Assembly (NCBI GenBank): GCA_000828975.1
Contig: AP014683.1
Span: forward strand, 3,057,700-3,121,699
From: Burkholderiales bacterium GJ-E10
GTDB taxonomy: Bacteria; Pseudomonadota; Gammaproteobacteria; Burkholderiales; Burkholderiaceae_F
DNA length: 64,000 nucleotides
Reading direction: 5' to 3'
Shown: in pieces, positions 33,893 to 42,755 of the stretch
Numbering within the stretch: position 1 is the stretch's first letter
Layout of the letters: each line of letters starts with the position of its first letter
Notes under the pieces: model-generated
Databases searched by the model: none
The model's input: only the letters and a program-made list of their open reading frames with translations
What the model was told of the DNA's origin: nothing
Made by a program: the position numbers and the translations under genes

Positions 33893-35811
33893 CAAGGCTT
33901 GATGTGCAGCCGCCGCAGGGTGTCCTGCAGCGTGGCGCTGTCGCTTTCGGTGTTGCGGCGCTGCGCCTGCAGGAGCAGCGCACGGGCCGCCTGGTGGTCG
34001 CCCAGCGTCCACAGCACTTCGCCCAGATGCGCGGCGACATCCGGATCTTCCTTGAGGCGGTATGCCCGCAGCAAGGTCGCGCGCGCCGCCTGCAGATCCC
34101 CCTCGCGGTACTGCAGCCAGCCCTTGGAGTCGACGATGAACCCATCGTCCGGCGCCAGCGCGAGCGCACGGTCGATCAGCCGGGCGGCTTCGTGCAGGCG
34201 GATGTTCCGGTCCGCGAACGTGTAGCCGAGGGCGTTGTACGCGTGGGCGTAATCCGGATGCAGGGCCATGAGGCGGCGCAGGAGCTTCTCCATCACGTCC
34301 ACCCGGTCGATCTGCTCCGCGGCCATGGCGGCGCCGTACAGCAGGTCGGGGTCGCCCGGATACTGCTTCAGGGCGTGCCGCAACAGTTGGTACGCTTCCT
34401 GATCGTGATGGGCGTCACGCAGCAACTCCGCCCGGGCGAGGAGGTGCTGCACCTGGTCCGCGGGGGTCGGGGCCGGGATCGCGTCCAGCTTGCGCGTCGC
34501 TTCGGCGATGCGTCCCATCCGTCCCAGGACGAGCGCTTCGCTCACCGCGGCGACGGCGCGCTGTTTGGCACCCTGCACCTTGTGCAGCCAGGAGAGCGCT
34601 TCGCCATACCGCCGCTCCCCTTCGGCGACCTGGGACATGTCGGTGTACAGGAGATCCTTGTTGCGTGCGGGGCCGGTCGGGCCGGTGGCCGCGAGATACC
34701 GGCGGAAATATTCCCGCGCCGTCCCGTAGCGCTCGGCTTCGAGCGCCAGCGCGCCCAGCGCGAACAGCGGCTCCGGGTTCTGCGGATCCATGCGCGCCAG
34801 TTCCTTGAACTGCGCGCGCGCCTCCTCCAGCCGTCCTTCTCCCAGCAGCAGGCGCGCATAGGCCTCGCGAACCCGCGCCGATTCCGGATGCTTCACGAGG
34901 AAGCCGGAAAGCGTGGTGATCGCCTGGCTGCGGCCGTCGTCGGCACCGTCGGGCCGGCTGCCGTCCTCCGGTGGTGCGCCGCCGTTCAGCCAGATCTGTG
35001 CGACCAGGATCGTCGCCAGCGCCGAGTCCGGCCGCAGGGCGAGCGCCGCCTGGGCGTGTTCCTCGGTCGCGGCGTGGTCGTTCGCGGCACGGGCTGCGCG
35101 CGCGGCGATGACCTCGATTGGGAAACCCCGGATCGGGTCATGGTAATACGGCTGTGCGAGCCCATCGAGCAGGGCATACCCGCGTTTGCGGTCCGGCGCG
35201 TGTGCCAGCACGGTCTGCAGCTGGTCCAGGAAGGCGACCGGATCGGGGGTCTGGGCGAGGTCCTGCTCCAGGTACGGCCGTACGGTCCGGAACCGGCCGT
35301 TGGCCAGCAGCAGCGAGACGTACGCCTGGCGCGCCCCCGGGTCGCTCGGTGCGAGGGTATGCCACAAGGCGGACCCCTGCAGGGCGCGTCCCGCGTCCCG
35401 CGCATCGATTGCGATCTCGGTCGCCCGCCGCGCCAGCCGGGGATCCCGGGTGTCGCGCGCCGATTTCATCATCGCCGCGAACGCCGCCTCCGGTTCGCCG
35501 CGTTGCGCGGCGATTTCCGCAAAGATCAGGCGGTAGAGCAGGCCGCTGGTCAGGGCGACGTTCGGCGGCGTGCCGGCAACGGCGTGCGCCGGTCCCGACC
35601 CCGCCGACCCCTTGGCAAAATGCGGCACCCCGGAGTCCGGTGCGAACGGCTGGCGCGAGGTGGAATGCATCGTCGCACAGCCCCCCAGGATCAGCGAAGC
35701 GGAAAGCAGTGCAACGGTACCGGACGCCAATTTGCCGGAACGCCGGGAGGGGTTGCGCGGAACAGGAAGCATGTCGAGGCCGGGAGGTTGGGAATTGCGA
35801 TTGGACCCCAT
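33892..35811 (-). CDS. Tetratricopeptide-repeat lipoprotein
   Basis: 639 residues. Basic start then a hydrophobic stretch and lipobox LILGGC near residue 45; an internal ATG would give a shorter signal. At least eight TPR units (for example YARLLLGEGRLEEARAQFKE and YRLKEDPDVAAHLGEVLWTL). Probably an outer-membrane-associated scaffold; in this family the gene normally precedes lolB-ispE, as here. Start ATG 35811 lies 27 bases from divergent mutM. Confidence 0.9.
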   Translation of the reverse strand: MGSNRNSQPPGLDMLPVPRNPSRRSGKLASGTVALLSASLILGGCATMHSTSRQPFAPDSGVPHFAKGSAGSGPAHAVAGTPPNVALTSGLLYRLIFAEIAAQRGEPEAAFAAMMKSARDTRDPRLARRATEIAIDARDAGRALQGSALWHTLAPSDPGARQAYVSLLLANGRFRTVRPYLEQDLAQTPDPVAFLDQLQTVLAHAPDRKRGYALLDGLAQPYYHDPIRGFPIEVIAARAARAANDHAATEEHAQAALALRPDSALATILVAQIWLNGGAPPEDGSRPDGADDGRSQAITTLSGFLVKHPESARVREAYARLLLGEGRLEEARAQFKELARMDPQNPEPLFALGALALEAERYGTAREYFRRYLAATGPTGPARNKDLLYTDMSQVAEGERRYGEALSWLHKVQGAKQRAVAAVSEALVLGRMGRIAEATRKLDAIPAPTPADQVQHLLARAELLRDAHHDQEAYQLLRHALKQYPGDPDLLYGAAMAAEQIDRVDVMEKLLRRLMALHPDYAHAYNALGYTFADRNIRLHEAARLIDRALALAPDDGFIVDSKGWLQYREGDLQAARATLLRAYRLKEDPDVAAHLGEVLWTLGDHQAARALLLQAQRRNTESDSATLQDTLRRLHIKP

Positions 35812-35816
35812 AATAT
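35788..35816 (+). promoter_or_regulatory. Putative mutM promoter
   Basis: TTGGGA (35788-35793), exactly 17 bases, then TAATAT (35811-35816). The -35 lies inside the divergent TPR lipoprotein coding start; the -10 spans its start codon edge, so the two genes share their control region. Confidence 0.4.
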
Positions 35817-35838
35817 CCCTTTGGGTTCAGGATCCGCC

Positions 35839-36669
35839 GTGCCGGAATTGCCAGAAGTTGAAGTCACTGCGCGGGAATTGGCACGGCGGTTCGCGGGAAG
35901 CCCCGTGCGTGCGCTGCGGATCTTCCACCGCGGTTTCCGGCTGCCGGTTTCGGAGGCCCTGCCCGCGGCCGTGCTGGGGCAGCCGGTCGAGGACGTCGGG
36001 CGGCGGGGGAAATACCTGCTCTGGCAATTTCCGAACGGGGTGCTCCTTTCCCACCTCGGCATGTCGGGCGCGTGGCGGGTCCACGAACCGGGATCGGCTC
36101 CGCCGCGCCGCCCCCACGATCACGTCGAGATCGAATCCGCCGACGCCCTGGCCCGGCTGAACGATCCGCGGCGCTTCGGCCTCGTGCTTTGGCACCCCCG
36201 CGCCGAGGGCGATGTCGCCGCCCACCCTCTGCTCGCCACCCTCGGCATCGAGCCGTTCGATCCGCGCTTCGACGCCGACTGGCTGGTCGGGCACACCCGG
36301 AACCAGCGCAGCGCGATCAAGACGGTGCTGCTGGCGGGCCGCGTCGTCGTCGGAGTCGGGAACATCTACGCCTCCGAAACCTTGTTCGAGGCCGGAATCC
36401 ACCCGGCGACGCCCGCCGGGCGCATATCCCGACGGCGATATGGGCTGCTTGCCGATGCCGTGCGGCGCGTGCTCGCCCAGGCCATCGCCGCCGGCGGATC
36501 AACCTTGCGGGACTTTTCCGGAGCCGATGGTGCCCAGGGGCATTACACGAGCGCGGCGCGGGTGTACGGCCGCGCCGGCGAGCCCTGCCTGCGCTGCGGG
36601 ACGCCGATCCGGCGAATCGTGCAGACACAGCGGGCAACCTACTTCTGTCCTACGTGTCAGAAATCCTGA
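35839..36669 (+). CDS. mutM: Formamidopyrimidine-DNA glycosylase
   Basis: 276 residues from GTG 35839, so that after methionine removal the catalytic Pro is N-terminal (PELPEVEVTARELARRF). GRRGKYLLWQF carries the conserved lysine, MSGAWRVHE and NIYASE follow, and the C-terminal zinc finger is CLRCGTPI...CPTCQ. Removes 8-oxoguanine. Together with mutY two genes on, it forms part of the GO repair pathway. Confidence 0.97.
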   Translation: MPELPEVEVTARELARRFAGSPVRALRIFHRGFRLPVSEALPAAVLGQPVEDVGRRGKYLLWQFPNGVLLSHLGMSGAWRVHEPGSAPPRRPHDHVEIESADALARLNDPRRFGLVLWHPRAEGDVAAHPLLATLGIEPFDPRFDADWLVGHTRNQRSAIKTVLLAGRVVVGVGNIYASETLFEAGIHPATPAGRISRRRYGLLADAVRRVLAQAIAAGGSTLRDFSGADGAQGHYTSAARVYGRAGEPCLRCGTPIRRIVQTQRATYFCPTCQKS

Positions 36670-36727
36670 AAGAGTGCTAGTGTCCGGGGCATCCTCCCGT
36701 GTTGGGAACCTGCCCCGTTTCTCGAGC

Positions 36728-38794
36728 ATGCCGCAATCTCCAGACGTATCGGACGTAATGGTGGGCGCAGCTGCGGACGCAATGGCCGATGGTTCTTCGG
36801 AAACGTCCGGATTGCTGGCGGGCGTTGCGCGTTTCGGCGTCTGGCGCGACAACCTCGCCGCCTCGATCGACCGCCTTCGGCGTTGGCTGGAAGCCGAGGA
36901 CCTCCTCGATCCGGAGGCGGCGCGGCGCTTGCGCTACGCCCAGGACCGGCTGGTCGGGGACCGTTTCGTGATCGCGTTCGTCGCGGAGTTTTCGCGCGGC
37001 AAGTCGGAACTGATCAACGCCATGTTTTTCGCGGACTACGGCCAGCGCGTCCTGCCGTCCGCTGCCGGTCGGACGACCATGTGTCCGACCGAAATCCTCT
37101 ACGACGAAGCCATTCCGCCCTGCATCCGCACGCTGCCGATCGAGACGCGCGCGCGTGGCGGCAGCGCATCGGACTTCAAGCGTTCGGCCGGCGCGTGGCA
37201 GGTTTTTCCGCTCGACGTCGAATCGGTGGAAGGAATGCACGAGGCCTTCCGGCTCGTCGCCCAGACCATGCGGGTGCCGGCGGAGGAGGCGCGCGTCTAC
37301 GGGCTCTACGATCCGGACGATCCGGACCAGGCCGCGATGCTGGGCGACGACGGGACGATCGAGATTTCGCGCTGGCGGCATGCCGTGATCAACTTCCCGC
37401 ACCCGTTGCTGCGGAGCGGCCTCGTCATCATCGACACCCCGGGCCTGAACGCCATCGGCACGGAGCCCGAACTGACGCTCTCGCTCGTGCCCAGCGCGCA
37501 TGCCGTGCTCTTCGTGCTGGCCGCCGACGCGGGGGTGACGCGCAGCGACCTGGCGATCTGGAAGCGTGTCGTCGGCGACGAGCGCGACAATGGCAACCAC
37601 CTCGTGGTGCTCAACAAGATCGACGGTCTTTGGGATCCGCTCAAGACCGCCCGGGAAACCGAGGCCGAGGTTGCAAGGCAGGTCGACAGCGTGGCGGCGA
37701 CGTTGCACGTCGATACGTCGCGGGTGTTCCCGGTGTCCGCGCAGAAGGGCCTCTTTGCAAAGGTGGCCCTGGACGATGAGCTGCTGCAGCGCAGCCGCCT
37801 GCCGCAACTGGAGGCGGCGCTCGCGGGGCTGCTCGCCCCAGCGCGGCGGGAGCTGTTGCAATGGCAGACCGTCGCGACGATCGAGCGCATCATCGGCGAC
37901 GCCCGGCGCACGTTGACGGCCCGCGAACGCGGTCTGGTCGAGCAGCTCTACGAACTTCGCACCCTGCAGGGCAAGAACCAGAGCGCGATCGAGCGCCTGT
38001 TGCTGCGCGCCCAGGCGGAGCAGCGGGAGTTCGAGGAGGCCATCCGCAAGACGCTGGCGGCGCGCTCGGTGCTTTGGCGGCTGGCGCAGGACGCGACCGC
38101 GCAGCTGCGCGGCGACGCAGTGCACCGGCTGGCGCAGGACACCCAGGAGCGGATGCGGGGCGCGCGGCTGAGCCACCAGTTGCAGGCGACGGCCCGCGGT
38201 CATTTCGACGGCCTGCGCCTGCGGCTGCGGCAGGCCGGATCGGGCCTGGCGGAGATCGAGCGCATGGTCTCGGGTGTCCAGCGCAGCTTCGCCGAGCAGT
38301 TGGGTTGGAGCCTGCCGCCGCCGATGCAATTTTCGCTGGACGCGTACGTCGCGGAAATCGACCGGCTCGAGGCGGCCCACGCGGCCCATCTCAAGCCGAT
38401 CGCGCTGTTCACGCGCGAGCAGCGCGCGTTCGTCGACTGGTTCTTCGAGACGGTGGTGCGCAAATCCTCCGGCATCATCGCGGGTGCCGAGCGCGACGCC
38501 GATGCCTGGGTGCGATCGCTGTTGCCGCCGTTGGAAACCCAGGTTCGCGAGCAGCGCCAGCAATTGAAGAAGCGCACGCAGGCCGTGGAGCGCATCCGCG
38601 ACGCCCAGGGATCCCTGGACGAACAGATCGGATGTCTGGAGGAAACCTTGCAAGAGGTGCACCGCCAGCTCGACGCGTTGCGGCAGCATGCGGAGCGCAT
38701 CCGTCCGTCGCGCCCCGATTTTTCCGGCCGCGGAACCCTACCGCCGGAAATCGCGGCGCGTGCCCTCGAGGCGGCCGAGCGCTTGCTGTCCTGA
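36728..38794 (+). CDS. Dynamin-family GTPase
   Basis: 688 residues from ATG 36728. G1 AEFSRGKSELINAMFF, G2 region AGRTTMCPTE, G3 IIDTPGLNAIG, G4 VVLNKIDGLWD. After about residue 300 it is long and alpha-helical with coiled-coil character (AIERLLLRAQAEQREFEEAI; QLKKRTQAVERIRDAQGSLD), like bacterial dynamin-like proteins. No obvious membrane segment. A conserved neighbour between mutM and mutY in related bacteria; role unknown, possibly membrane remodelling. Confidence 0.88.
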   Translation: MPQSPDVSDVMVGAAADAMADGSSETSGLLAGVARFGVWRDNLAASIDRLRRWLEAEDLLDPEAARRLRYAQDRLVGDRFVIAFVAEFSRGKSELINAMFFADYGQRVLPSAAGRTTMCPTEILYDEAIPPCIRTLPIETRARGGSASDFKRSAGAWQVFPLDVESVEGMHEAFRLVAQTMRVPAEEARVYGLYDPDDPDQAAMLGDDGTIEISRWRHAVINFPHPLLRSGLVIIDTPGLNAIGTEPELTLSLVPSAHAVLFVLAADAGVTRSDLAIWKRVVGDERDNGNHLVVLNKIDGLWDPLKTARETEAEVARQVDSVAATLHVDTSRVFPVSAQKGLFAKVALDDELLQRSRLPQLEAALAGLLAPARRELLQWQTVATIERIIGDARRTLTARERGLVEQLYELRTLQGKNQSAIERLLLRAQAEQREFEEAIRKTLAARSVLWRLAQDATAQLRGDAVHRLAQDTQERMRGARLSHQLQATARGHFDGLRLRLRQAGSGLAEIERMVSGVQRSFAEQLGWSLPPPMQFSLDAYVAEIDRLEAAHAAHLKPIALFTREQRAFVDWFFETVVRKSSGIIAGAERDADAWVRSLLPPLETQVREQRQQLKKRTQAVERIRDAQGSLDEQIGCLEETLQEVHRQLDALRQHAERIRPSRPDFSGRGTLPPEIAARALEAAERLLS

Positions 38795-38818
38795 GTCGCT
38801 GATTCCTTGGAGCCGTCG

Positions 38819-39892
38819 ATGGAATTTGCGCGCGCGCTGCTGCGCTGGCAGCGAACGCACGGGCGCAACGATCTGCCCTGGCAGGGCACGCGCGACCCAT
38901 ATCGCGTGTGGCTGAGCGAGATCATGCTGCAGCAGACGCGGGTCGCGACGGTGCTTTCCTACTATCCGCGGTTTCTCGATCGATTTCCCGACGTCGAAAC
39001 GCTGGCCGGAGCCCCGGTCGAATCCGTGCTGCAGTCCTGGGCCGGGCTGGGCTACTACGCGCGGGCCCGCCTCGCCCATGCCTGTGCCAAAGCCGTCGCT
39101 ACCGAATACGGCGGCGCATTTCCGCGCTCGGCGGCGGAGCTGGCGCAGCTGCCGGGAATCGGCCGCTCCACGGCGGCGGCGATCGCGGCATTCTGCTTCA
39201 ACGAGCGCGCGGCGATCCTGGACGCGAACGTCCGGCGGGTGCTGGCGCGCCGGTATGCGATCGACGGCGATCCCGCGCAGCGCGCGGTCGCGGACTCGTT
39301 GTGGGCGGTTGCCGGGTCGCTGTTGCCCGGGCGCCGCGACATGCCCCGCTATACCCAGGCGATCATGGACCTGGGGGCCGGCATCTGCACCCCCCGCAAG
39401 CCGCAGTGCGACCTCTGTCCGGTGCAGGACGGGTGCCGCGCGTACCGCATGGAGCGTGTCGAGGACTTCCCGACACGGCGCAAGGCGGCGCCGCGGCCGG
39501 TCCGGTCGGCTCATTTCCTGGTCGCCCTGCGGGGGCCGCACGTCCTGGTCGAGCAGCGGTCCGCCGACGGGATCTGGGGAGGTCTGCTCAGCCTGCCGGA
39601 ACATCCGGAAGTTCGCGCCTTGCGGCGCCATGCGCGGTCGCTGGGTGCCTTGGCGTCGCCGACGCCGCTTGCGCCCCGCCGCCACGCGTTCACGCATTTC
39701 ACGCTGGCGTTCACGCCGCACGTCGTCCGGCTCGACCCCCAACCGCCGCGCGCGCCGGCCGACGGCGCCCTGCGCTGGCTCGCTTTGGGCGAAATCGAGC
39801 GTGCGGCCCTGCCGGCGCCGGTTCTTGCCCTGCTGCGCGAGGTCCGCGGCGATGCCGCGGACGCGGGCTCAGGTTCTGCCGGAGCGCGATAG
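38819..39892 (+). CDS. mutY: Adenine DNA glycosylase
   Basis: 357 residues from ATG 38819, with TTGGAG eight bases upstream. NDLPWQGTRDPYRVWLSEIMLQQTRV, HhH motif LPGIGRSTAAAIAAFCF with catalytic Asp in AAILDANVRRVL, iron-sulfur ligands CTPRKPQCDLCPVQDGC, and a C-terminal NUDIX-like domain (IWGGLLSLPEHPEV). Removes A opposite 8-oxoG. Its 3' end overlaps convergent rapZ by 24 bases. Confidence 0.97.
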   Translation: MEFARALLRWQRTHGRNDLPWQGTRDPYRVWLSEIMLQQTRVATVLSYYPRFLDRFPDVETLAGAPVESVLQSWAGLGYYARARLAHACAKAVATEYGGAFPRSAAELAQLPGIGRSTAAAIAAFCFNERAAILDANVRRVLARRYAIDGDPAQRAVADSLWAVAGSLLPGRRDMPRYTQAIMDLGAGICTPRKPQCDLCPVQDGCRAYRMERVEDFPTRRKAAPRPVRSAHFLVALRGPHVLVEQRSADGIWGGLLSLPEHPEVRALRRHARSLGALASPTPLAPRRHAFTHFTLAFTPHVVRLDPQPPRAPADGALRWLALGEIERAALPAPVLALLREVRGDAADAGSGSAGAR

Positions 39893-40747
39893 GTTGCGGT
39901 GGCGGGCGAGCACCACGTTTCCCTGTCCCGCGAACCGCGCCGCCAGGCGTTCCACCACGTACGGGGAGCGATGCTGACCGCCCGTGCAGCCGATGCCGAC
40001 CGTCAGGTACTGCCGGTTGTCTTCGACGTAACTCGGCAGCCATTTTTCGAGGAAGCGGGCGATGTCGTCGATCATTTCGTCGACGAGCGGAATGCGCGCA
40101 AGGAAATCGGCCACCGGCGGATCCAGTCCGGTCAAGGGACGCAGCGCCGGCTCGTAGTGGGGGTTGGGGAGGTTGCGGACGTCGAACACGAGGTCGGCCG
40201 CGACGGGAATGCCGTTCTTGAACGCGAACGACTCGAACGCCAGCATCAGCCCGGCGCGATCGAGATCCACGAACGACCGCACCCACTGGCGCAAGGTGCT
40301 CGCACTGAGGCCGCTGGTGTCGATCTCGTGGGCCAGCGCCTGCAGCGGAGCCAGCACCTCGCGCTCCCGCTCGATCGACTCCTCGAGCGTCGGCTCCCGG
40401 TCCGTCCCCGCATCGCCGTCGCGCAGGGAAAGCGGGTGGCGCCGCCGCGTTTCGGAGAACCGCTGCACCAGCGCCTCCGTCGACGCGGTCAGGAAGAGAA
40501 CCCGGACGTCGTGACTCGCCGCCCGCAACTGGTTCAGCACCGCCGGCAGCCCTCCCAGGGATAGCGCCGTCCGGGCGTCGATGGAGACCGCCAGCTTTGC
40601 GTATCCCGCCTCGGAAAGCAGGGTGCATACCTGGCCCAGGAACGGCGCGGGGAGGTTGTCGACGCAGTAATAGCCGATATCCTCGAGCAGCCGGATCGCC
40701 ACCGACTTGCCGGAGCCCGACATTCCCGAGATCAGAACCAGGCGCAT
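39869..40747 (-). CDS. rapZ: RNase adapter protein RapZ
   Basis: 292 residues from ATG 40747. RLVLISGMSGSGKSVAIRLLED (P-loop), YYCVDNLP, FVDLDRAG, VFDVRNLPNPHYEP and GIGCTGGQHRSPYVVERLA. In enterobacteria it delivers sRNA GlmZ to RNase E to control glmS. Here it closes the rpoN-hpf-hprK run; its longer open frame upstream of 40747 is not expected to be translated. Confidence 0.95.
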   Translation of the reverse strand: MRLVLISGMSGSGKSVAIRLLEDIGYYCVDNLPAPFLGQVCTLLSEAGYAKLAVSIDARTALSLGGLPAVLNQLRAASHDVRVLFLTASTEALVQRFSETRRRHPLSLRDGDAGTDREPTLEESIEREREVLAPLQALAHEIDTSGLSASTLRQWVRSFVDLDRAGLMLAFESFAFKNGIPVAADLVFDVRNLPNPHYEPALRPLTGLDPPVADFLARIPLVDEMIDDIARFLEKWLPSYVEDNRQYLTVGIGCTGGQHRSPYVVERLAARFAGQGNVVLARHRNLSRSGRT

Positions 40748-40967
40748 CGCGTGACCGTGGACAACATCCGTGGCATGCCCCATGGCCGGAACGATTTCCC
40801 GAGGCGCTCGGCCGCCGCATGGCGGGACCGGCCGCGAGGGGCCGTCGAGGGGAGGCACGGCATTCCCTCGAGGCCGATCCTCCCGGGCTCGTTCCGCAAG
40901 AAACGCCATTGTCGGAGCCGCGGTGTTGCGCAATGGGAAACGACCAGCATGGCGTGATTATCGACGA

Positions 40968-41228
40968 TTAAGCCGCCGAACTGCCATCCGCCCCCGCATC
41001 CGCGTCGGTCCGGGCCCGCTTTGCCCGCTTGGCCGCGGAAATGCATTCGGAAATGAATTTCCGCCGCACCGGGCCGTGCAGCCCCTTCGCGTGCGCCTGC
41101 TTGCTGCATTGACCGAGCAGCGACGTGCGGTGGCGGTGGCGCTTGACGGGGTGGTCGGTCGCGGCGCTGCCGGCGGCGAAGCCCGCGACGGGCAGGACCA
41201 GCAGGGCGGTTGCCAGGATCTTTTTCAT
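40968..41228 (-). CDS. Small exported PsiF-repeat-like protein
   Basis: 86 residues from ATG 41228: signal peptide MKKILATALLVLPVAGFAAG, then one PsiF-like unit (LLGQCSKQAHAKGLHGPVRRKFISECISAA, in parts SLLGQCSKQAHAKGL and RRKFISECISAA) and a basic/acidic tail. Periplasmic; function of PsiF proteins is unknown. Sits between hprK and rapZ, where it is not a standard member. Confidence 0.7.
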   Translation of the reverse strand: MKKILATALLVLPVAGFAAGSAATDHPVKRHRHRTSLLGQCSKQAHAKGLHGPVRRKFISECISAAKRAKRARTDADAGADGSSAA

Positions 41229-41352
41229 GATGCCTTCTCCTTCTCGGAAATCATTGCGAGGATGTCCACCCGTTTCGGGCGGGGGAAGGCATTGCAGCAC
41301 CGGCGGGCGCGACGCGCACCGCCGGAAACGGTAGTGGGAGCCGCGCAGGCGG

Positions 41353-42282
41353 TCAGGACTCCATCGCCTTGCGCTGGCGCTGCTGGAATTCGGCCAGGAC
41401 GTCGATGCCCCGCAGCTTGAGGATCGTGGTCCGCACCGCGGCCTCGATCAGCACCGCGAGGTTGCGCCCCGCCGCGACCGGGATCATGACCTTGTGGATG
41501 TTGACGCCCAGCACCGACTGCATCGTGTCGGACATGGGCAGGCGTTCCATGGTGTCGACGGCACTGCGGCGGATGAGCTCGACGATCAGCAGCAGCTTCA
41601 TCTTGCGGCGCACCGCGGTCTCGCCGAAGATCGCCCGGATGTCCAGCAGGCCCAGGCCGCGGACTTCCAGCAGGTTTGCCAGCAGGGGCGGACATCGGCC
41701 CTCGACCGTATTGGGTGCGATGCGCGCGAAGTCCACGACGTCGTCGGCCACCAGGCCGTGGCCGCGGCTGATCAACTCCAGCGCCAGTTCGCTTTTGCCG
41801 AGGCCGGACTCGCCGGCGATCAGCACGCCCATGCCGAGCACGTCCATGAACACCCCGTGCATCGAACAGTGCGGCGCCAGCGCCTTGGCGAAGTAGATCC
41901 GCAGCACGTCGATCACCTCCGCCGCCGAGTGCGTGGTGGCGAACACCGGCAGCGGTGCCGCCTCGATCAGAGCCTGGGTTTCGGGCGGCAGGACGCGGCC
42001 TTCGGCGAGCACCATGCCGAGCAGCCCGCCCTCGATCAGTTCGTTGGTGAAATGGGTGCGCCGCGCGGCACTCATGCGCTCGATGTAGTCGACTTCGACC
42101 GCGCCGAGCACGTGGATCCGCCGCGGGTGGATGAGGTTGAGGTGCCCGACGAGCTCCGACGCGCCGCCGCCGGGAAAGGCGTCCTCGGGAATCGCCCGCG
42201 AGGCATGGGCCTCGCCGGAAATCCAGTGCAATCCCAGAAGTTCCCGGTTCTTCTCGAACAGGGCGCGCAGGGTGGCAGGCAT
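41353..42282 (-). CDS. hprK: HPr kinase/phosphorylase
   Basis: 309 residues. Reversibly phosphorylates Ser46 of HPr-type PTS proteins. P-loop GESGLGKSELALELISRGHGLVADD and the second signature LEVRGLGLLDIRAIFGETAVR are intact. In related bacteria ptsN separates it from hpf; here the two are only 81 bases apart. Confidence 0.96.
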   Translation of the reverse strand: MPATLRALFEKNRELLGLHWISGEAHASRAIPEDAFPGGGASELVGHLNLIHPRRIHVLGAVEVDYIERMSAARRTHFTNELIEGGLLGMVLAEGRVLPPETQALIEAAPLPVFATTHSAAEVIDVLRIYFAKALAPHCSMHGVFMDVLGMGVLIAGESGLGKSELALELISRGHGLVADDVVDFARIAPNTVEGRCPPLLANLLEVRGLGLLDIRAIFGETAVRRKMKLLLIVELIRRSAVDTMERLPMSDTMQSVLGVNIHKVMIPVAAGRNLAVLIEAAVRTTILKLRGIDVLAEFQQRQRKAMES

Positions 42283-42363
42283 TCCGGTTTCCTCTTTTGC
42301 GCCGCCCGCCCTTCGCGGCGATGCGCGACGGCGGGGCGGCCGGGACGTGATTGCGGAACCGCG

Positions 42364-42699
42364 CTATTCCTCGCTTTCCGCCGCCGGTTGATGCTTGATG
42401 GGGTCGTGCGGATAGTTCTTCTTCAGCCGGTCCCGGTGCTTGACGACCTGCCGGTCCAGCTTGTCCATCAGGCCGTCGATGGCCGCGTACAGGTCGCCGT
42501 CGACGGCTTCCGCATGCAATGCGGATCCGCTGACGCGCAGCGTGATTTCGGCCTTCTGGTGCAGTTTCTCCACGGATAGCTGCACGTCCGCTTCGATCAC
42601 CTGATCGAAGTGCCGTCGCACCTTCTCGAGCTTTTCTTCCACGTACCGACGCAGGGCCTCCGTGACTTCGATGTGATGGCCATGGATTGCGAATTTCAT
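42364..42699 (-). CDS. hpf: Ribosome hibernation-promoting factor, short form
   Basis: 111 residues: MKFAIHGHHIEVTEALRRYV, KLEKVRRHFDQVIEADVQLS, then an acidic tail. The length corresponds to short HPF/YhbH, which acts with RMF rather than alone. Immediately downstream of rpoN in the same direction. Confidence 0.95.
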   Translation of the reverse strand: MKFAIHGHHIEVTEALRRYVEEKLEKVRRHFDQVIEADVQLSVEKLHQKAEITLRVSGSALHAEAVDGDLYAAIDGLMDKLDRQVVKHRDRLKKNYPHDPIKHQPAAESEE

Positions 42700-42755
42700 A
42701 CGGTCCCCTTTCTGATCAGTCGGTAAAAGACGAACTCGCGTCCGTCGGAAATATC

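Noticed and set aside
33826-36669. 947-residue frame ending in MutM
   Set aside because: Everything before GTG 35839 is antisense to the TPR lipoprotein, and MutM needs Pro2 at its N-terminus.
39869-39892. mutY/rapZ 24-base convergent overlap as a regulatory feature
   Set aside because: Small 3' overlaps between convergent genes are common in compact genomes.
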